Part shown: piece after piece, positions 9,051-17,798 of the stretch
Layout: each line of letters opens with the position of its first letter
Numbering within the stretch: position 1 is the first letter of the stretch
Assembly: GCF_015101885.1 (NCBI RefSeq)
Contig: NZ_CP062941.1
Coordinates: 3,844,001 to 3,908,000, forward strand
Direction: 5' to 3'
From: Massilia litorea
GTDB taxonomy: Bacteria; Pseudomonadota; Gammaproteobacteria; Burkholderiales; Burkholderiaceae_D
DNA length: 64,000 nt
Position numbers and translations under genes: made by a program
The notes under the pieces: generated by a model
What the model saw: the letters and a program-made list of their open reading frames with translations, nothing else
Databases searched by the model: none
Told to the model about the DNA's origin: nothing

Positions 9051-9092
9051 AAAAAAAAGGCGCCGCGTCCGGTGCTGCCGGGACGTGGCGCC
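9051..9092 (-). terminator. intrinsic terminator of the PEP-CTERM gene
   Basis: Arms GGCGCCGCGTCC (9059-9070) and GGACGTGGCGCC (9081-9092) pair with one G-U. On the minus strand the hairpin is followed by eight T (A-run 9051-9058). It lies 20 bp after the stop at 9112. Confidence 0.85.
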
Positions 9093-9111
9093 TGCGCCGG
9101 CATGCCCCGGC

Positions 9112-9891
9112 TTATCGACCCTTGGCCTTGCTGCGACGGCGCAGCGCGCCGATGGCCAGCGCGCCCGCGCCCAGCAGTGCGACCGAGCCCGGTTCGGGCA
9201 CTTCGCCGCCGCCGGGACCGCCCGTACCGCCGCGCTCAAATGCGCCGACGTACACGGTTTCCGGTGCCGCCTGGGTGGTCCCCAGCGCGAACTGGATGCC
9301 GCCGCCGACCACGCATTGCGACAGTACCGGGCAGGCCAGCATGGCCGCCGCGGCCTGGGCGTCGTCCAGCAGGAACAGGTTCAGGCCGGATTGCCCGATG
9401 CCGCCACTGTCGCCGAGCACCAGGTCCGGTCCCGTGTACGAGTAAAAGGTCCGGGTACTGGTCGCCGTATTGAAGAGGCTCAGGTAAAGGTCCGTGAGCG
9501 TGGCCGTGTTGCCGGGAGCGCCTTCGCTGATGTTCACCGTAAAGCCCAGCTGGCCGGCGCTGGTGAGGCCGGCGATATCGCTGAGGAAATACGTATTGTT
9601 GCCGGCGTTGCCGGCCGTGTTGTCACCGCCTTGCAGCCCCTGGTCGCAGGTCTGGGCGGGCGTTCCCGGGTTGCCGCTGGTGAAGGTCACGCATCCGGAC
9701 TGGATGCCGTTGACGTTGGGCGGGTTCCCGTTACCCTGGCCATTGTCCTGCACGGTCACGACCGTCGAGACGGCTCCGAGTCCGGTTCCGGTCGTCTGGG
9801 TGCCGTTCGTGTAGACGAGGTCGGCGAAAGCCGGCGCGGCACCGGTGAGGCAGGCCGCGCTCACCGCAAGTTTGAGGATTGCTGATTTCAT
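9112..9891 (-). CDS. PEP-CTERM sorting domain protein, unknown function
   Basis: 259 residues from ATG 9891 (AAAGGGAA upstream). The longer frame to 9978 is not needed. It has an N-terminal signal peptide (MKSAILKLAVSAACLTGAAP, cut after AFA). The middle is a low-complexity extracellular region rich in Gly, Thr, Asn and Ser with a few cysteines. The C-terminus is a textbook PEP-CTERM: VPEPGS, a hydrophobic helix, then RRRSKAKGR. Such proteins are cut and anchored or released by an exosortase, usually in biofilm-forming Gram-negatives. The exosortase itself is not in this window. No enzymatic motif is visible. Confidence 0.88.
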   Translation of the reverse strand: MKSAILKLAVSAACLTGAAPAFADLVYTNGTQTTGTGLGAVSTVVTVQDNGQGNGNPPNVNGIQSGCVTFTSGNPGTPAQTCDQGLQGGDNTAGNAGNNTYFLSDIAGLTSAGQLGFTVNISEGAPGNTATLTDLYLSLFNTATSTRTFYSYTGPDLVLGDSGGIGQSGLNLFLLDDAQAAAAMLACPVLSQCVVGGGIQFALGTTQAAPETVYVGAFERGGTGGPGGGEVPEPGSVALLGAGALAIGALRRRSKAKGR

Positions 9892-10359
9892 GACGTTCCC
9901 TTTGTAACAGTTTTCACATCTGTAACTACCGAACACAACACCGTAAGCGAAGCAATTTGCGAACCAGCGCGAATACAACGAATGGAATCAAACGTTTAGG
10001 CGTGTATAGCTCAGCAGCAAGAACGTGACATGTAAAATCTTCCGAATGACTTGGTTTACCTCGATGTCACGTTTCAATCAGGCGCGCTATCGAGGCCCAG
10101 GGGCTTGAAAATGGAAATTCCCTGCCGAGCACGGTATTCGGGAAGAGAACGCCGATGTGGAGCGATTGCCGCATGAATCCGACCAAGGAAAGTGGCAAAG
10201 ACGTAAAGAATATCTAGCTCGCATACATGGTGGCGGTTTTCAAGTTGCACCGGCCGCGAACCATGGAAAAAGGCGAAGGCAGGGCAGCTTGTCGAAATAA
10301 TTTACAGCAGCGCCGGGGCCGTCGTGTGCGGGCGCCGGGGGTTGCGCGCCTCCACGGAA
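9892..10359. other. gene-free stretch with a long imperfect hairpin
   Basis: I see no convincing gene here. It holds the promoter region of the PEP-CTERM gene and, at 10022-10073, a hairpin. The outer arms AACGTGACAT (10022-10031) and ATGTCACGTT (10064-10073) are perfect. An inner GTAAA/TTTAC pair (10032-10036, 10055-10059) continues the stem after a 4-nt bulge. It has no T-run. Confidence 0.5.
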
Positions 10360-11706
10360 TCAGCTGGTTTCAGGCGTCGTGCCTGCGTGGCGCGCTGTGG
10401 CCTGCGGAGCGGGTACATGGCTGACCAGCAGCCGGTCGATCCGGTTGCCGTCCATGTCGACGACTTCGAAACGGTAGTCTCCCCACTGCGCCGTGTCGGC
10501 CGCGCGCGGGATGACGCCGAGCTGGTAGAGCATAAAGCCGGCCAGCGTGTGGTAGGTGCCGGCTTCTTCGCCCGGGAAGCGCAGGTCGGTGCCCATCAGG
10601 TCGCGGAAGCGGTCGAGCGCGACGCCGCCGTCGAGCAGCCAGCTGCCGTCTTCGCGCTGGACCGCGTCGGGTTCGCCCTGTTCGCCGATGACGGTGACCT
10701 CGCCCACCAGCGCGCTCATCACGTCGGTAAGGGTCACCATGCCCTGGATGTCGCCGTATTCGTCGACGATCAGCGCGATCTCCGCATTGTTTTTCTTGAA
10801 CAGCTCGAGCAGGGCCATCGCGCTGACCGTTTCCGGCACGTACAGGATCTCCTGCACCGCCGCCTCGATATCGATCGCGTCGAGCGAGCCGGCCCGCACC
10901 GCCTGGGCCAGCAGCTCACGGGTGTGCACGAAACCGATGATCTGCGAGCGGTCGCCGCGGCAGACCGGCATGCGGCTGTAGTGGCTGGCGGCCACGCGCG
11001 CCAGGTTCTCGCTGCGCGGCTGGTCCAGGTCGACCAGGGTCAGGTCGACACGGGGCGTCATCAGCGCCTTCAGGTGGCGGTCGTCGAGGCGCAGGGCGCG
11101 CGAGACGATATCGTATTCGGTTTTCTCGAACACGCCGGCGTCGGTGCTTTCCTTGATCATGCCGGTGATGTCTTCCTCGGTCGGCGCCTCATCCTTGTGG
11201 CGGCCGATGCCGATCAGGCGGACGATGGCCTCGGTGGCGAGCGCCAGCATCTTCACGAAGGGCGACATGATCGTCGACAGCATCCGTAGCGGCGGCGCAA
11301 TCAGCGTGGCCATCGCTTCCGGATAGGCCATCGCGATCCGCTTCGGGACCAGTTCGCCGAGGATGATCGAGGCAATCGTGATGCACACCACCACCAGGCC
11401 GAGCGAGGCCTGGTAGGCGTAGGGCGCGAGCAGCGGCATTTGCTTGAGCTGGGGTGTCATGTGCGCCACCAGCGAGGCCTCGCCGAAGGCGCCGTTGAAG
11501 ATGCTGATCAGGGTGATGCCGACCTGCACCGTGGAGAGGAAATGGCTCGGCTCGTCGGCGAGCCCGAGCGCCGTGCGCGCGCCGCGGCTGCCTTCGCCCG
11601 CCGATTTCTCCAGCCGCATGCGCCTGGCCGAGACCAGCGCCAGTTCCGACATCGCAAATACGCCATTCAGGAGGATCAGGAAAAGGATGATCAGTATGTC
11701 GGTCAT
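10360..11706 (-). CDS. hemolysin-family CNNM/CorC-type membrane protein
   Basis: About 448 residues from the ATG at 11706 (MTDILIILFLILLNGVFAMS). Longer in-frame starts exist at 11709 and 11736, and none has a strong ribosome site. Order: a CNNM (DUF21) membrane domain with three to four helices (residues 1-190), a tandem CBS pair (about 205-330; MTPRVDLTLVDLD, IALIVDEYGDIQGMVTLTD) and a C-terminal CorC_HlyC domain (about 345-430). Members are linked to magnesium or cobalt efflux and not to true haemolysis. The CBS pair probably senses a nucleotide or Mg-ATP. Single gene. Confidence 0.9.
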   Translation of the reverse strand: MTDILIILFLILLNGVFAMSELALVSARRMRLEKSAGEGSRGARTALGLADEPSHFLSTVQVGITLISIFNGAFGEASLVAHMTPQLKQMPLLAPYAYQASLGLVVVCITIASIILGELVPKRIAMAYPEAMATLIAPPLRMLSTIMSPFVKMLALATEAIVRLIGIGRHKDEAPTEEDITGMIKESTDAGVFEKTEYDIVSRALRLDDRHLKALMTPRVDLTLVDLDQPRSENLARVAASHYSRMPVCRGDRSQIIGFVHTRELLAQAVRAGSLDAIDIEAAVQEILYVPETVSAMALLELFKKNNAEIALIVDEYGDIQGMVTLTDVMSALVGEVTVIGEQGEPDAVQREDGSWLLDGGVALDRFRDLMGTDLRFPGEEAGTYHTLAGFMLYQLGVIPRAADTAQWGDYRFEVVDMDGNRIDRLLVSHVPAPQATARHAGTTPETS

Positions 11707-11974
11707 CATGGCGTGTGCATTGGTCTCCAGCGGCATGGCGGGCCGCATCCGGGGGCGCCGGCGGCGCGCGATCATTCGCCGGCATCATCGCACGCGGCCT
11801 GGCGCGGCCCGCGCACCGCACGCAGGGCCGCGCCCGGGCCTGCGCAGGCGGGCCATGACGGTTCATCCGCGGGCGCACGCGCTTCGGCCATCGCTTTCGA
11901 CCGGCCGTCGCGGCGGCCGGGCAGGGCGGCGGCGGCGGTGCTAATGTGCGGCCACCAGACCAAGGGAGACAAGC

Positions 11975-12943
11975 ATGCGAAACCGACTGTTCAAGCTGGC
12001 CGCGCTGGCGGCCGCGCTGGTGTGCGGCGCCGCCGCCGCCCAGCCGACGCCCGCCGGCGACTACCACCAGCACGTCTTCAGCGACGAGATCCTTGCACTG
12101 CTGGGACCGGACGCGGGCTTGAGGCCGGTGCAGGCGAAAGAAGTGATCGGGCTGCTCGACGCGGCCGGCATCCGCAAGGCGGTGCTGCTGTCGACCGCGT
12201 ATATGTATGGCAGCCCGCGCCGCGCGGTCGAGGACGAATACGCGCAGGTCAGGCGCGAGAACGACTGGACGGCGGCGCAGGCGGCGCAGTTTCCGGACCG
12301 CCTGATCGCGTTTTGCGGCGTCAATCCCCTGAAGGATTACGCAATCGACGAGATCAGGCGTTGCGCCGGCAAGCCCGGGCTGAAGCGCGGCCTCAAGCTG
12401 CATCTCGGGAATTCCGACGTGCAGCTCGACCAGGAGGCGCACCTGAAGCGCCTGGCCGAGGTGTTCGCGGCTGCGAACCGCGCGGGCATGGCCATCGTGG
12501 TGCACATGCGCGCCAGCATCCGCAACAAGCGGCCCTACGGCGCGGCGCAAGCGCAGGCCTTCCTCGACAAGGTATTGCCGGCCGCGCCCGACGTGCCGGT
12601 GCAGGTCGCGCACCTGGGCGGGAGCGGGCCGGGCTTCGAGGATCCGCCGGCGCGCGAGGTGCTTGCCACCCTGGCCGCGGCCGCCGAAAGCGGCAGCCGC
12701 AGCACGCGCAACCTGTGGTTCGACGTCGCCTCGATCGCCGACCGCGACATCAGCGCGGAGGCGGCCGCACTGCTGGCAAAGCGCCTGCGCCAGGTCGGCA
12801 TGGGGCGCGTGCTCTACGGGACCGACTCGGCACAGGGGAATAACCTGCGTCCGCGCGAGGCCTGGGCGGCGTTCCGGCGCCTGCCCCTGACCGAGGCCGA
12901 GTTCGCGCAGATCGCCGCCAACCTGCCGCCGTATTTCCGCTAG
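11975..12943 (+). CDS. exported amidohydrolase-family metal-dependent hydrolase
   Basis: 322 residues. A signal peptide (MRNRLFKLAALAAALVCGAA, cut near AAAQ) sends it to the periplasm. The mature part opens with DYHQHVFSD, the HxH metal pair of TIM-barrel amidohydrolases (amidohydro_2 type). It continues with KLHLGNSD, VVHMRAS, QVAHLGG (a further metal His) and YGTDSAQGN (catalytic Asp). Start ATG 11975 has GGGAGA 7 bases upstream. It is a single gene with no pathway partner beside it, so the substrate is unknown. Confidence 0.83.
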   Translation: MRNRLFKLAALAAALVCGAAAAQPTPAGDYHQHVFSDEILALLGPDAGLRPVQAKEVIGLLDAAGIRKAVLLSTAYMYGSPRRAVEDEYAQVRRENDWTAAQAAQFPDRLIAFCGVNPLKDYAIDEIRRCAGKPGLKRGLKLHLGNSDVQLDQEAHLKRLAEVFAAANRAGMAIVVHMRASIRNKRPYGAAQAQAFLDKVLPAAPDVPVQVAHLGGSGPGFEDPPAREVLATLAAAAESGSRSTRNLWFDVASIADRDISAEAAALLAKRLRQVGMGRVLYGTDSAQGNNLRPREAWAAFRRLPLTEAEFAQIAANLPPYFR

Positions 12944-13151
12944 CTGTGGCAATTCGGCCACGACGCTGCGATGACATTGTGACATCAGGACTCATCAATA
13001 TTTTGCATTGCTGAGTAAACGAGGTATCCTGCCGCCAAGATTTTGAACTTGCAACCGCCATATTCTTTAGCAGAAATACGACAGAGATCACGCGCATGCG
13101 TGTTTAGGTTGCCTTACGGAAATTCCAGGGCTACACTCTGCTCAGTAACTG

Positions 13152-13240
13152 AAAAGGGCAAACACCGCGAAAGCGGTGGACGCAAAGTCAACGGTCTACC
13201 GAGCCATGCATGGCTCCATGACGGCAGGACTGCCAGGCAT
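13152..13240 (+). promoter_or_regulatory. class I cyclic-di-GMP (GEMM) riboswitch
   Basis: The core matches the GEMM-I aptamer. GGGCAAAC is followed by stem CACCGC/GCGGTG (13163-13168, 13173-13178) closed by a GAAA tetraloop at 13169-13172, then the hallmark GGACGCAAAG at 13178-13187. A second arm follows with tip GAGCC...GGCTC (13201-13216) and CATGACGGCAGGACTGCC at 13217-13234. It lies about 90 bp before the subtilisin gene in the same direction, so it should control production of that secreted protease. Confidence 0.88.
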
Positions 13241-13292
13241 CGACATTCCGTGTTGCGAGCTTTCGTTCGCCCGGATGCATACGGCCAGCATT

Positions 13293-13314
13293 CCTGTGAT
13301 TTCTACCTAACAGG
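13293..13314 (+). promoter_or_regulatory. possible ribosome-site-masking hairpin downstream of riboswitch
   Basis: CCTGT (13293-13297) can pair with ACAGG (13310-13314). The second strand is part of the AACAGGA ribosome site of the ATG at 13326. It could be the expression platform of the c-di-GMP riboswitch acting on translation. The stem is short, so this is tentative. Confidence 0.35.
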
Positions 13315-13325
13315 ATTCGCTTGCC

Positions 13326-15113
13326 ATGATCAATGCTTCCAACCTCTTCTCCCTGCGTCAAACCGCCGCCGCACTGGCAGTCGCCAGTCTCGTCCTCTCG
13401 TTCGGCGCCAGCGCCCAGGCCGCACAGCCTGGCGAATTCGCGCGCGGCCGCATCCTGATCGAAGCGCGCGCCGGCCTCTCCGACGCCGAGCTCGACGACC
13501 TGGTCAAGGCCCACGGCGGCAAGCGCCGCAAGGTCGGCCAGAGCCGCATGCAGATCGTCGACCTGCCGCCCGGCCTGTCGGAAGAGGACGTGGTCGCCAA
13601 GCTGGCGCGCCGCCCGGAACTCAAGTTTGCGGAGCTCGACCGTAAAGTCACGGTCGCGATGGCCGTCAACGATCCTTACATCGGCAGCGCCTGGCACATC
13701 GGCAAGATCGGCGCCCCGACCGCCTGGGACAGCACCCAGGGCAGCGGCATCACGATCGCCGTGCTCGATACCGGCGTCAACGTCGCCCACCCGGACCTGA
13801 AGGACCGCATCGTTCCCGGCTTCAACGTCCAGGACAACAATACCGACACCAGCGACCTGTGCGGCCATGGCACGGCGGTGGCCGGCACGGCCGCGGCCAG
13901 CACCAACAATGCGCTGGGCGTGGCCGGTATCGCCGGCGCCGCGAAGATCATGCCGATCCGTATCGTGTTCAAGGATGCGGCCGGCGCCTGCCAGGCCTAT
14001 TTCAGCACCATCGCCAGCGGCATCACCTACGCCGCCGACCACGGCGCGCGCGTCGCCAACGTCAGTTTTGTCGGCATCGCGGGCAGCTCGGCCGTGAAAA
14101 GCGCCTCGAACTACATGAAGAGCAAGGGCGGCCTGGTCTTCATCTCGGCCGGCAATAACAACGTCGATGAAAACGTGGTGCCCGACACCGCCTTCATCAT
14201 CGTCTCATCGACCGACAGCTACGACGCCAAATCGAGCTTCTCCAGCTGGGGCAGCTTTGTCTCGCTGGCGGCGCCCGGCACCGGCATCTGGACCACCAAC
14301 AACGCGCTCGGCTATTCGGCCTGGAACGGCACCTCGTTCGCCAGCCCTGTCGCCGCAGGCGTGGCCGGCCTGATGATGGCATCGCGTCCCGACCTGAGCT
14401 CGGCGCAGGTCGAGTCGCTGCTGTTCAAGACCGCGGTCGACCTGGGCGCGGCCGGCCGCGATCCGGTGTTCGGCTATGGCCGCGTGAACGCCGCGGCCGC
14501 CGTCAGCGCCGCCCGCGCCTTCGTCAGCACGGTCGACACCACCGCGCCGACGGCCTCGATTGCCGCGCCGCTGGGCAGCAGCACGGTGTCGGGTTCGGTG
14601 CCGGTCAGCGTGAATGCGCTTGACAACGTCGGCGTGGCCCGCGTCGAGCTGAAGGTGAACGGCACCGTGGTCGCCACCGACAGCGCCGCGCCGTACAGCT
14701 TCAGCTGGAACTCGGCCGGTTCGCCGAACGGCATGGCCGCGTTGGTCGCGGTCGCGTATGACGCCGCCGGCAATGCGGGCGCCTCGAGCACGGTGTCGGT
14801 GAACGTCGCCAACGTCACCACCTCGGTGCCGAGCGACACGATCGCGCCAAGCGTCAACATCACCAACCCGGTCGCCGGCGCGGTCAACGGTACGGTGGCG
14901 GTGAGCGTCAGCGCCACCGACAACGCGGGCGCCGCCGGCATCCGCACCAGCCTGTCGATCGACGGCGTGCTGAAGGCCAGCGGCAGCGGCGGTTCGCTGT
15001 CGTACAGCTGGAACACCAAAAAGGAGCGCGCCGGCACCCATACGGTTTCGGTCACCGCGCGCGACGCGGCCGGCAACGCCAGCACGAAATCGGTTGCCGT
15101 CACGGTCAATTAA
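13326..15113 (+). CDS. secreted S8 family subtilisin-like serine protease
   Basis: 595 residues. Order: signal peptide (cut near SAQA, residue 37), an inhibitor_I9-like propeptide (about 40-115), then the peptidase S8 domain (about 120-395). The full triad is present: Asp in AVLDTGVNVAHPDL, His in CGHGTAVAGT, Ser in NGTSFASPVAAG. The C-terminal ~190 residues are two Ig-like repeats (SVPVSVNALDNVGVARVELK and AVSVSATDNAGAAGI mark them), typical surface or substrate-binding modules. The protein should act outside the cell, for example on matrix or nutrient proteins. The c-di-GMP riboswitch in its leader ties it to the sessile/motile switch. A bidirectional terminator follows. Confidence 0.95.
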   Translation: MINASNLFSLRQTAAALAVASLVLSFGASAQAAQPGEFARGRILIEARAGLSDAELDDLVKAHGGKRRKVGQSRMQIVDLPPGLSEEDVVAKLARRPELKFAELDRKVTVAMAVNDPYIGSAWHIGKIGAPTAWDSTQGSGITIAVLDTGVNVAHPDLKDRIVPGFNVQDNNTDTSDLCGHGTAVAGTAAASTNNALGVAGIAGAAKIMPIRIVFKDAAGACQAYFSTIASGITYAADHGARVANVSFVGIAGSSAVKSASNYMKSKGGLVFISAGNNNVDENVVPDTAFIIVSSTDSYDAKSSFSSWGSFVSLAAPGTGIWTTNNALGYSAWNGTSFASPVAAGVAGLMMASRPDLSSAQVESLLFKTAVDLGAAGRDPVFGYGRVNAAAAVSAARAFVSTVDTTAPTASIAAPLGSSTVSGSVPVSVNALDNVGVARVELKVNGTVVATDSAAPYSFSWNSAGSPNGMAALVAVAYDAAGNAGASSTVSVNVANVTTSVPSDTIAPSVNITNPVAGAVNGTVAVSVSATDNAGAAGIRTSLSIDGVLKASGSGGSLSYSWNTKKERAGTHTVSVTARDAAGNASTKSVAVTVN

Positions 15114-15131
15114 AACCGTCCGACGCAATGG

Positions 15132-15162
15132 AAAATGGCGCCCTGCGGGGCGCCATTTTTTT
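15132..15162. terminator. bidirectional intrinsic terminator
   Basis: AAATGGCGCC (15133-15142) pairs with GGCGCCATTT (15149-15158) and is followed by T-runs on the plus strand and A-rich sequence on the other side. It separates the convergent subtilisin and PEP-CTERM genes. Confidence 0.88.
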
Positions 15163-15185
15163 CGCCTGATCGCAGGATCGAAGGC

Positions 15186-15776
15186 TTATTGACGGCTGCG
15201 GCGGCGCAGGGCCATGCCGGCCAGGCCCGCGCCCAGCAGGGCAAGCGAAGCCGGTTCCGGCACTTCGCCAGGATTGCCGCCAGGACCGCCGGTGCCGTCG
15301 TCGCCCGGCACGTAGGTGATGTGGCTCAGGCGGCCGATGTTGCAGTTGTTATCATTCTTGGTGTCCGAGCAGTCACCACCGCTCAGGAAATTCACCTGGG
15401 AGCTGCTCCAGACGAGTTGCGTCAGGTCGCCGGTATTCTTGAAGACATAGGTGTCGAGATTGGTATTGCTGCCGCCGGTGCCAAACTTCAGCAGGAAATA
15501 ACCTGGTCCTGGTGCGGCAACATTGATCACGAACAAACCGGTCGCCGCGTCGAACGTCGCGCCGTTGGTACCGTCGATCTTGGTCAGGTCGTTTTGGTTG
15601 TAATCGTTGCCGGTTGCATCTTCGAAAAAGCTCAGTTCGGTTCCGGCGCCCGAGCTGGCGCTGTCGTACGATTTCAGGAACTCGTCCATCGTTGGTCCTG
15701 CCATGGCGCTGCCTGCTGCCAGGCCGGTTGCTGCGATTGCTGCAATCAGGATGCTCTTCATCTTCGTTGCGTACAT
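15186..15776 (-). CDS. PEP-CTERM sorting domain protein, unknown function
   Basis: 196 residues from ATG 15776, with AAGAGGG upstream. It has a signal peptide (MYATKMKSILIAAIAATGLA, cut near AMA) and a mature region rich in Ser, Asn, Asp and Gly with two cysteines (GGDCSD, NNCNIG) that could form one disulfide. The C-terminus is VPEPASLALLGAGLAGMALR followed by RRSRQ, the exosortase signal. It is convergent with the subtilisin gene. It shares only the sorting tail with the PEP-CTERM protein at 9.1-9.9 kb, so they are not recent duplicates. Confidence 0.87.
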   Translation of the reverse strand: MYATKMKSILIAAIAATGLAAGSAMAGPTMDEFLKSYDSASSGAGTELSFFEDATGNDYNQNDLTKIDGTNGATFDAATGLFVINVAAPGPGYFLLKFGTGGSNTNLDTYVFKNTGDLTQLVWSSSQVNFLSGGDCSDTKNDNNCNIGRLSHITYVPGDDGTGGPGGNPGEVPEPASLALLGAGLAGMALRRRSRQ

Positions 15777-15943
15777 GGTCAACCCTCTTTTTAGTTGTCA
15801 GCCCATCTATATGCAAAGGGCGTGCCAGCGTGCGTAAGTGCTTGATTTGTTAATGAACAGCATTTATTTGAGGTGTGGAAAACACAATAGTAGTTGACCA
15901 CTGTAAATTATTTCGACAGCGCAGTCCCAGCTGCGGGGCCGAT

Positions 15944-16357
15944 TCAGCCGATGACCGTGACCACCACCGTGCGCCGATGCGGCCTGGTCCGATGCTCCCA
16001 TAGGAAGATGCCCTGCCAGGTACCGAGCAGCAGCCGGCCGCCGCCGACCGGGACCGTGATACCCGTATCGGTCAGCACGTTGCGCGCGTGCGCCGCCATG
16101 TCGTCGGGGCCTTCGTCATTGTGGCGGTAGGCCGGGTCGCCGTCCGGCGCGAGGCGTCCCAGTACGGTGTCGAGGTCGCGCCGCACGTCGGGGTCGGCGT
16201 TCTCCGTGATCGTCAGCGAGCAGCTGGTGTGCTGGACGAAGACCTGGGCCAGCCCGCAGGCGATGCCGGACGCCGCGACGACTTGCGCCACCTCGTGCGT
16301 GATGTCGCGGGTGCCGCGGCCGCGGGTCTCGACATGCAGGATGTGCTGGTGCGCCAT
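15944..16357 (-). CDS. yjbQ: YjbQ family protein (UPF0047, secondary thiamine-phosphate synthase)
   Basis: 137 residues, the usual length of the family. Signatures: VFVQHTSCSLTITENADPDV (residues 39-58), RHNDEGPDDMAAH (78-90), and LGTWQGIFLWEHR (111-123). The conserved His and Glu residues line a metal-like pocket. Members show weak thiamine-phosphate synthase activity, but the physiological role is unsettled. Its start is 12 bp after the hmgA stop with its own GGGAG, so it is probably transcribed with hmgA. No thiamine gene is near. Confidence 0.92.
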   Translation of the reverse strand: MAHQHILHVETRGRGTRDITHEVAQVVAASGIACGLAQVFVQHTSCSLTITENADPDVRRDLDTVLGRLAPDGDPAYRHNDEGPDDMAAHARNVLTDTGITVPVGGGRLLLGTWQGIFLWEHRTRPHRRTVVVTVIG

Positions 16358-16369
16358 CGGGCCGCTCCC

Positions 16370-17692
16370 TTACGGCGTCGGCCGGAAGTTTTTCCGGATG
16401 CCGGCCCAGCAGTCGTGATACCCGGCCTGGAGCTGCGGGGAAGCGAGGGCGTGCGCGGTCGGGCAGAGCACGTTGCGGGTTTCGAACATGAAGGCCATGG
16501 TGTCACCGACCTTCGCCGGCTTGCCCGTATCGGCCGTGCTGGCCTTGTCGAAGGTCGCCGCATCCGGTCCGTGCCCGCTCATGCAATTGTGCAGGCTGGC
16601 GCCGCCCGGCACGAAGCCCTCGGCCTTGGCGTCGTAGGCGCCATGCACCAGGCCCATGAATTCGCTGGCGACATTCCGGTGGAACCAGGGCGGGCGGAAG
16701 GTGTCTTCGCCGACCAGCCAGCGCGGCGGGAAGATCACGAAGTCGAGGGTGTCGACGCCCGGGGTGTCGGAAGGGGCCTGCAAGACCAGGAAGATCGACG
16801 GGTCCGGATGGTCGTAGCTGATCGAGCCGATGGTGTTGAAGTGGCGCAGGTCATATTTATAGGGCGCGTAGTTGCCGTGCCAGGCGACGACGTCGAGCGG
16901 GGAGTGCCCGATCTTGGCGCTCCACAGGTTGCCGCAGAATTTCGCCACCAGCTGGAAATCGCCTTCGCGTTCTTCATAGCGGGCGACGGGCGTCAGGAAG
17001 TCGCGCGGGTTGGCCAGGCCGTTCGAGCCGATCGGCCCCAGGTCGGGCAGGCGCAACAGGGCGCCGAAGTTCTCGCAGATATAGCCGCGCGCGGTGCCGT
17101 CCGGCAGGCGCACCTGGAAGCGGACGCCGCGCGGGACGACGGCGATTTCCTGCGGTTCCAGCGCGATCGTACCGAGCTCGGTGGCGATCTCGAGGCGGCC
17201 CTGCTGGGGCACGATCAGCAGTTCCCCGTCGGCCGAGTAAAAGAAGCGGTCGGTCATCGAGCGGTTCGCCGCGTACAGGTGGATCGCGCAACCGGTCATG
17301 CTTTCCGGCGAGCCGTTGCCGGCCATGGTGACCCAGCCGTCGACGAAATCGGTGGGCGCATCGGGCAGCGGCAGCGGACTCCAGCGCATCTGGTTCGGCG
17401 GCGGGGCGACGTCGGTAAAACTGCCGACGATGCGGCCCTTGTCGATTTGTTCGAACGGCCCGTGCATGGCCGCCGGCCGGATGCGGTACAGCCAGGAGCG
17501 GCGGTTATGCGCGCGCGGGGCCGTGAAGGCCGTGCCGGAAAGCTGCTCGGCGTACAAACCATAGGCGACCTGCTGGGGCGAATTGCGGTGCTTCGGCAAG
17601 GCGCCGGGCAGGGCTTCGGTGGCGAATTCGTTGCCGAATCCAGACAAATAAGCTGATTGGTAAGCGGATTCGGTACCGATGTGCTGGGTCAT
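16370..17692 (-). CDS. hmgA: homogentisate 1,2-dioxygenase
   Basis: 440 residues, full family length. It opens [19 protein letters not shown], the standard HmgA N-terminus. The iron ligands are visible as [10 protein letters not shown] (His and Glu) and [10 protein letters not shown] (His) in the C-terminal cupin. The enzyme opens the ring of homogentisate to maleylacetoacetate in the cytoplasm, the second oxygenase step of tyrosine and phenylalanine breakdown. The first oxygenase, hppD, is 3.4 kb away. The maleylacetoacetate isomerase and fumarylacetoacetase are not in this window. AAGGAG precedes the ATG. A LysR gene is divergent, with a palindromic site between the two. Confidence 0.97.
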   Translation of the reverse strand: MTQHIGTESAYQSAYLSGFGNEFATEALPGALPKHRNSPQQVAYGLYAEQLSGTAFTAPRAHNRRSWLYRIRPAAMHGPFEQIDKGRIVGSFTDVAPPPNQMRWSPLPLPDAPTDFVDGWVTMAGNGSPESMTGCAIHLYAANRSMTDRFFYSADGELLIVPQQGRLEIATELGTIALEPQEIAVVPRGVRFQVRLPDGTARGYICENFGALLRLPDLGPIGSNGLANPRDFLTPVARYEEREGDFQLVAKFCGNLWSAKIGHSPLDVVAWHGNYAPYKYDLRHFNTIGSISYDHPDPSIFLVLQAPSDTPGVDTLDFVIFPPRWLVGEDTFRPPWFHRNVASEFMGLVHGAYDAKAEGFVPGGASLHNCMSGHGPDAATFDKASTADTGKPAKVGDTMAFMFETRNVLCPTAHALASPQLQAGYHDCWAGIRKNFRPTP

Positions 17693-17755
17693 GCGGATCT
17701 CCTTGCAGTATTTCCGTGCACTCTAAGTCAGGCGTTGGCATTTTACGACGTGAAT

Positions 17756-17778
17756 AGATGAATGTAGACTATTCATCT
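17756..17778. promoter_or_regulatory. LysR-type operator between hmgA and its divergent regulator
   Basis: A perfect 8-bp inverted repeat AGATGAAT-gtagact-ATTCATCT lies in the 106-bp divergent intergenic region. It contains the T-N11-A core expected of LysR boxes. It is 64 bp from the hmgA start and 21 bp from the regulator start. Confidence 0.7.
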
Positions 17779-17798
17779 GCTAAATACTGGAGTCCCTT

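Noticed and set aside
10227..10424. 65-codon plus-strand frame MVAVFKLHRP...
   Set aside because: No ribosome site, low-complexity product, overlaps the 3' end of the CNNM/CorC gene.
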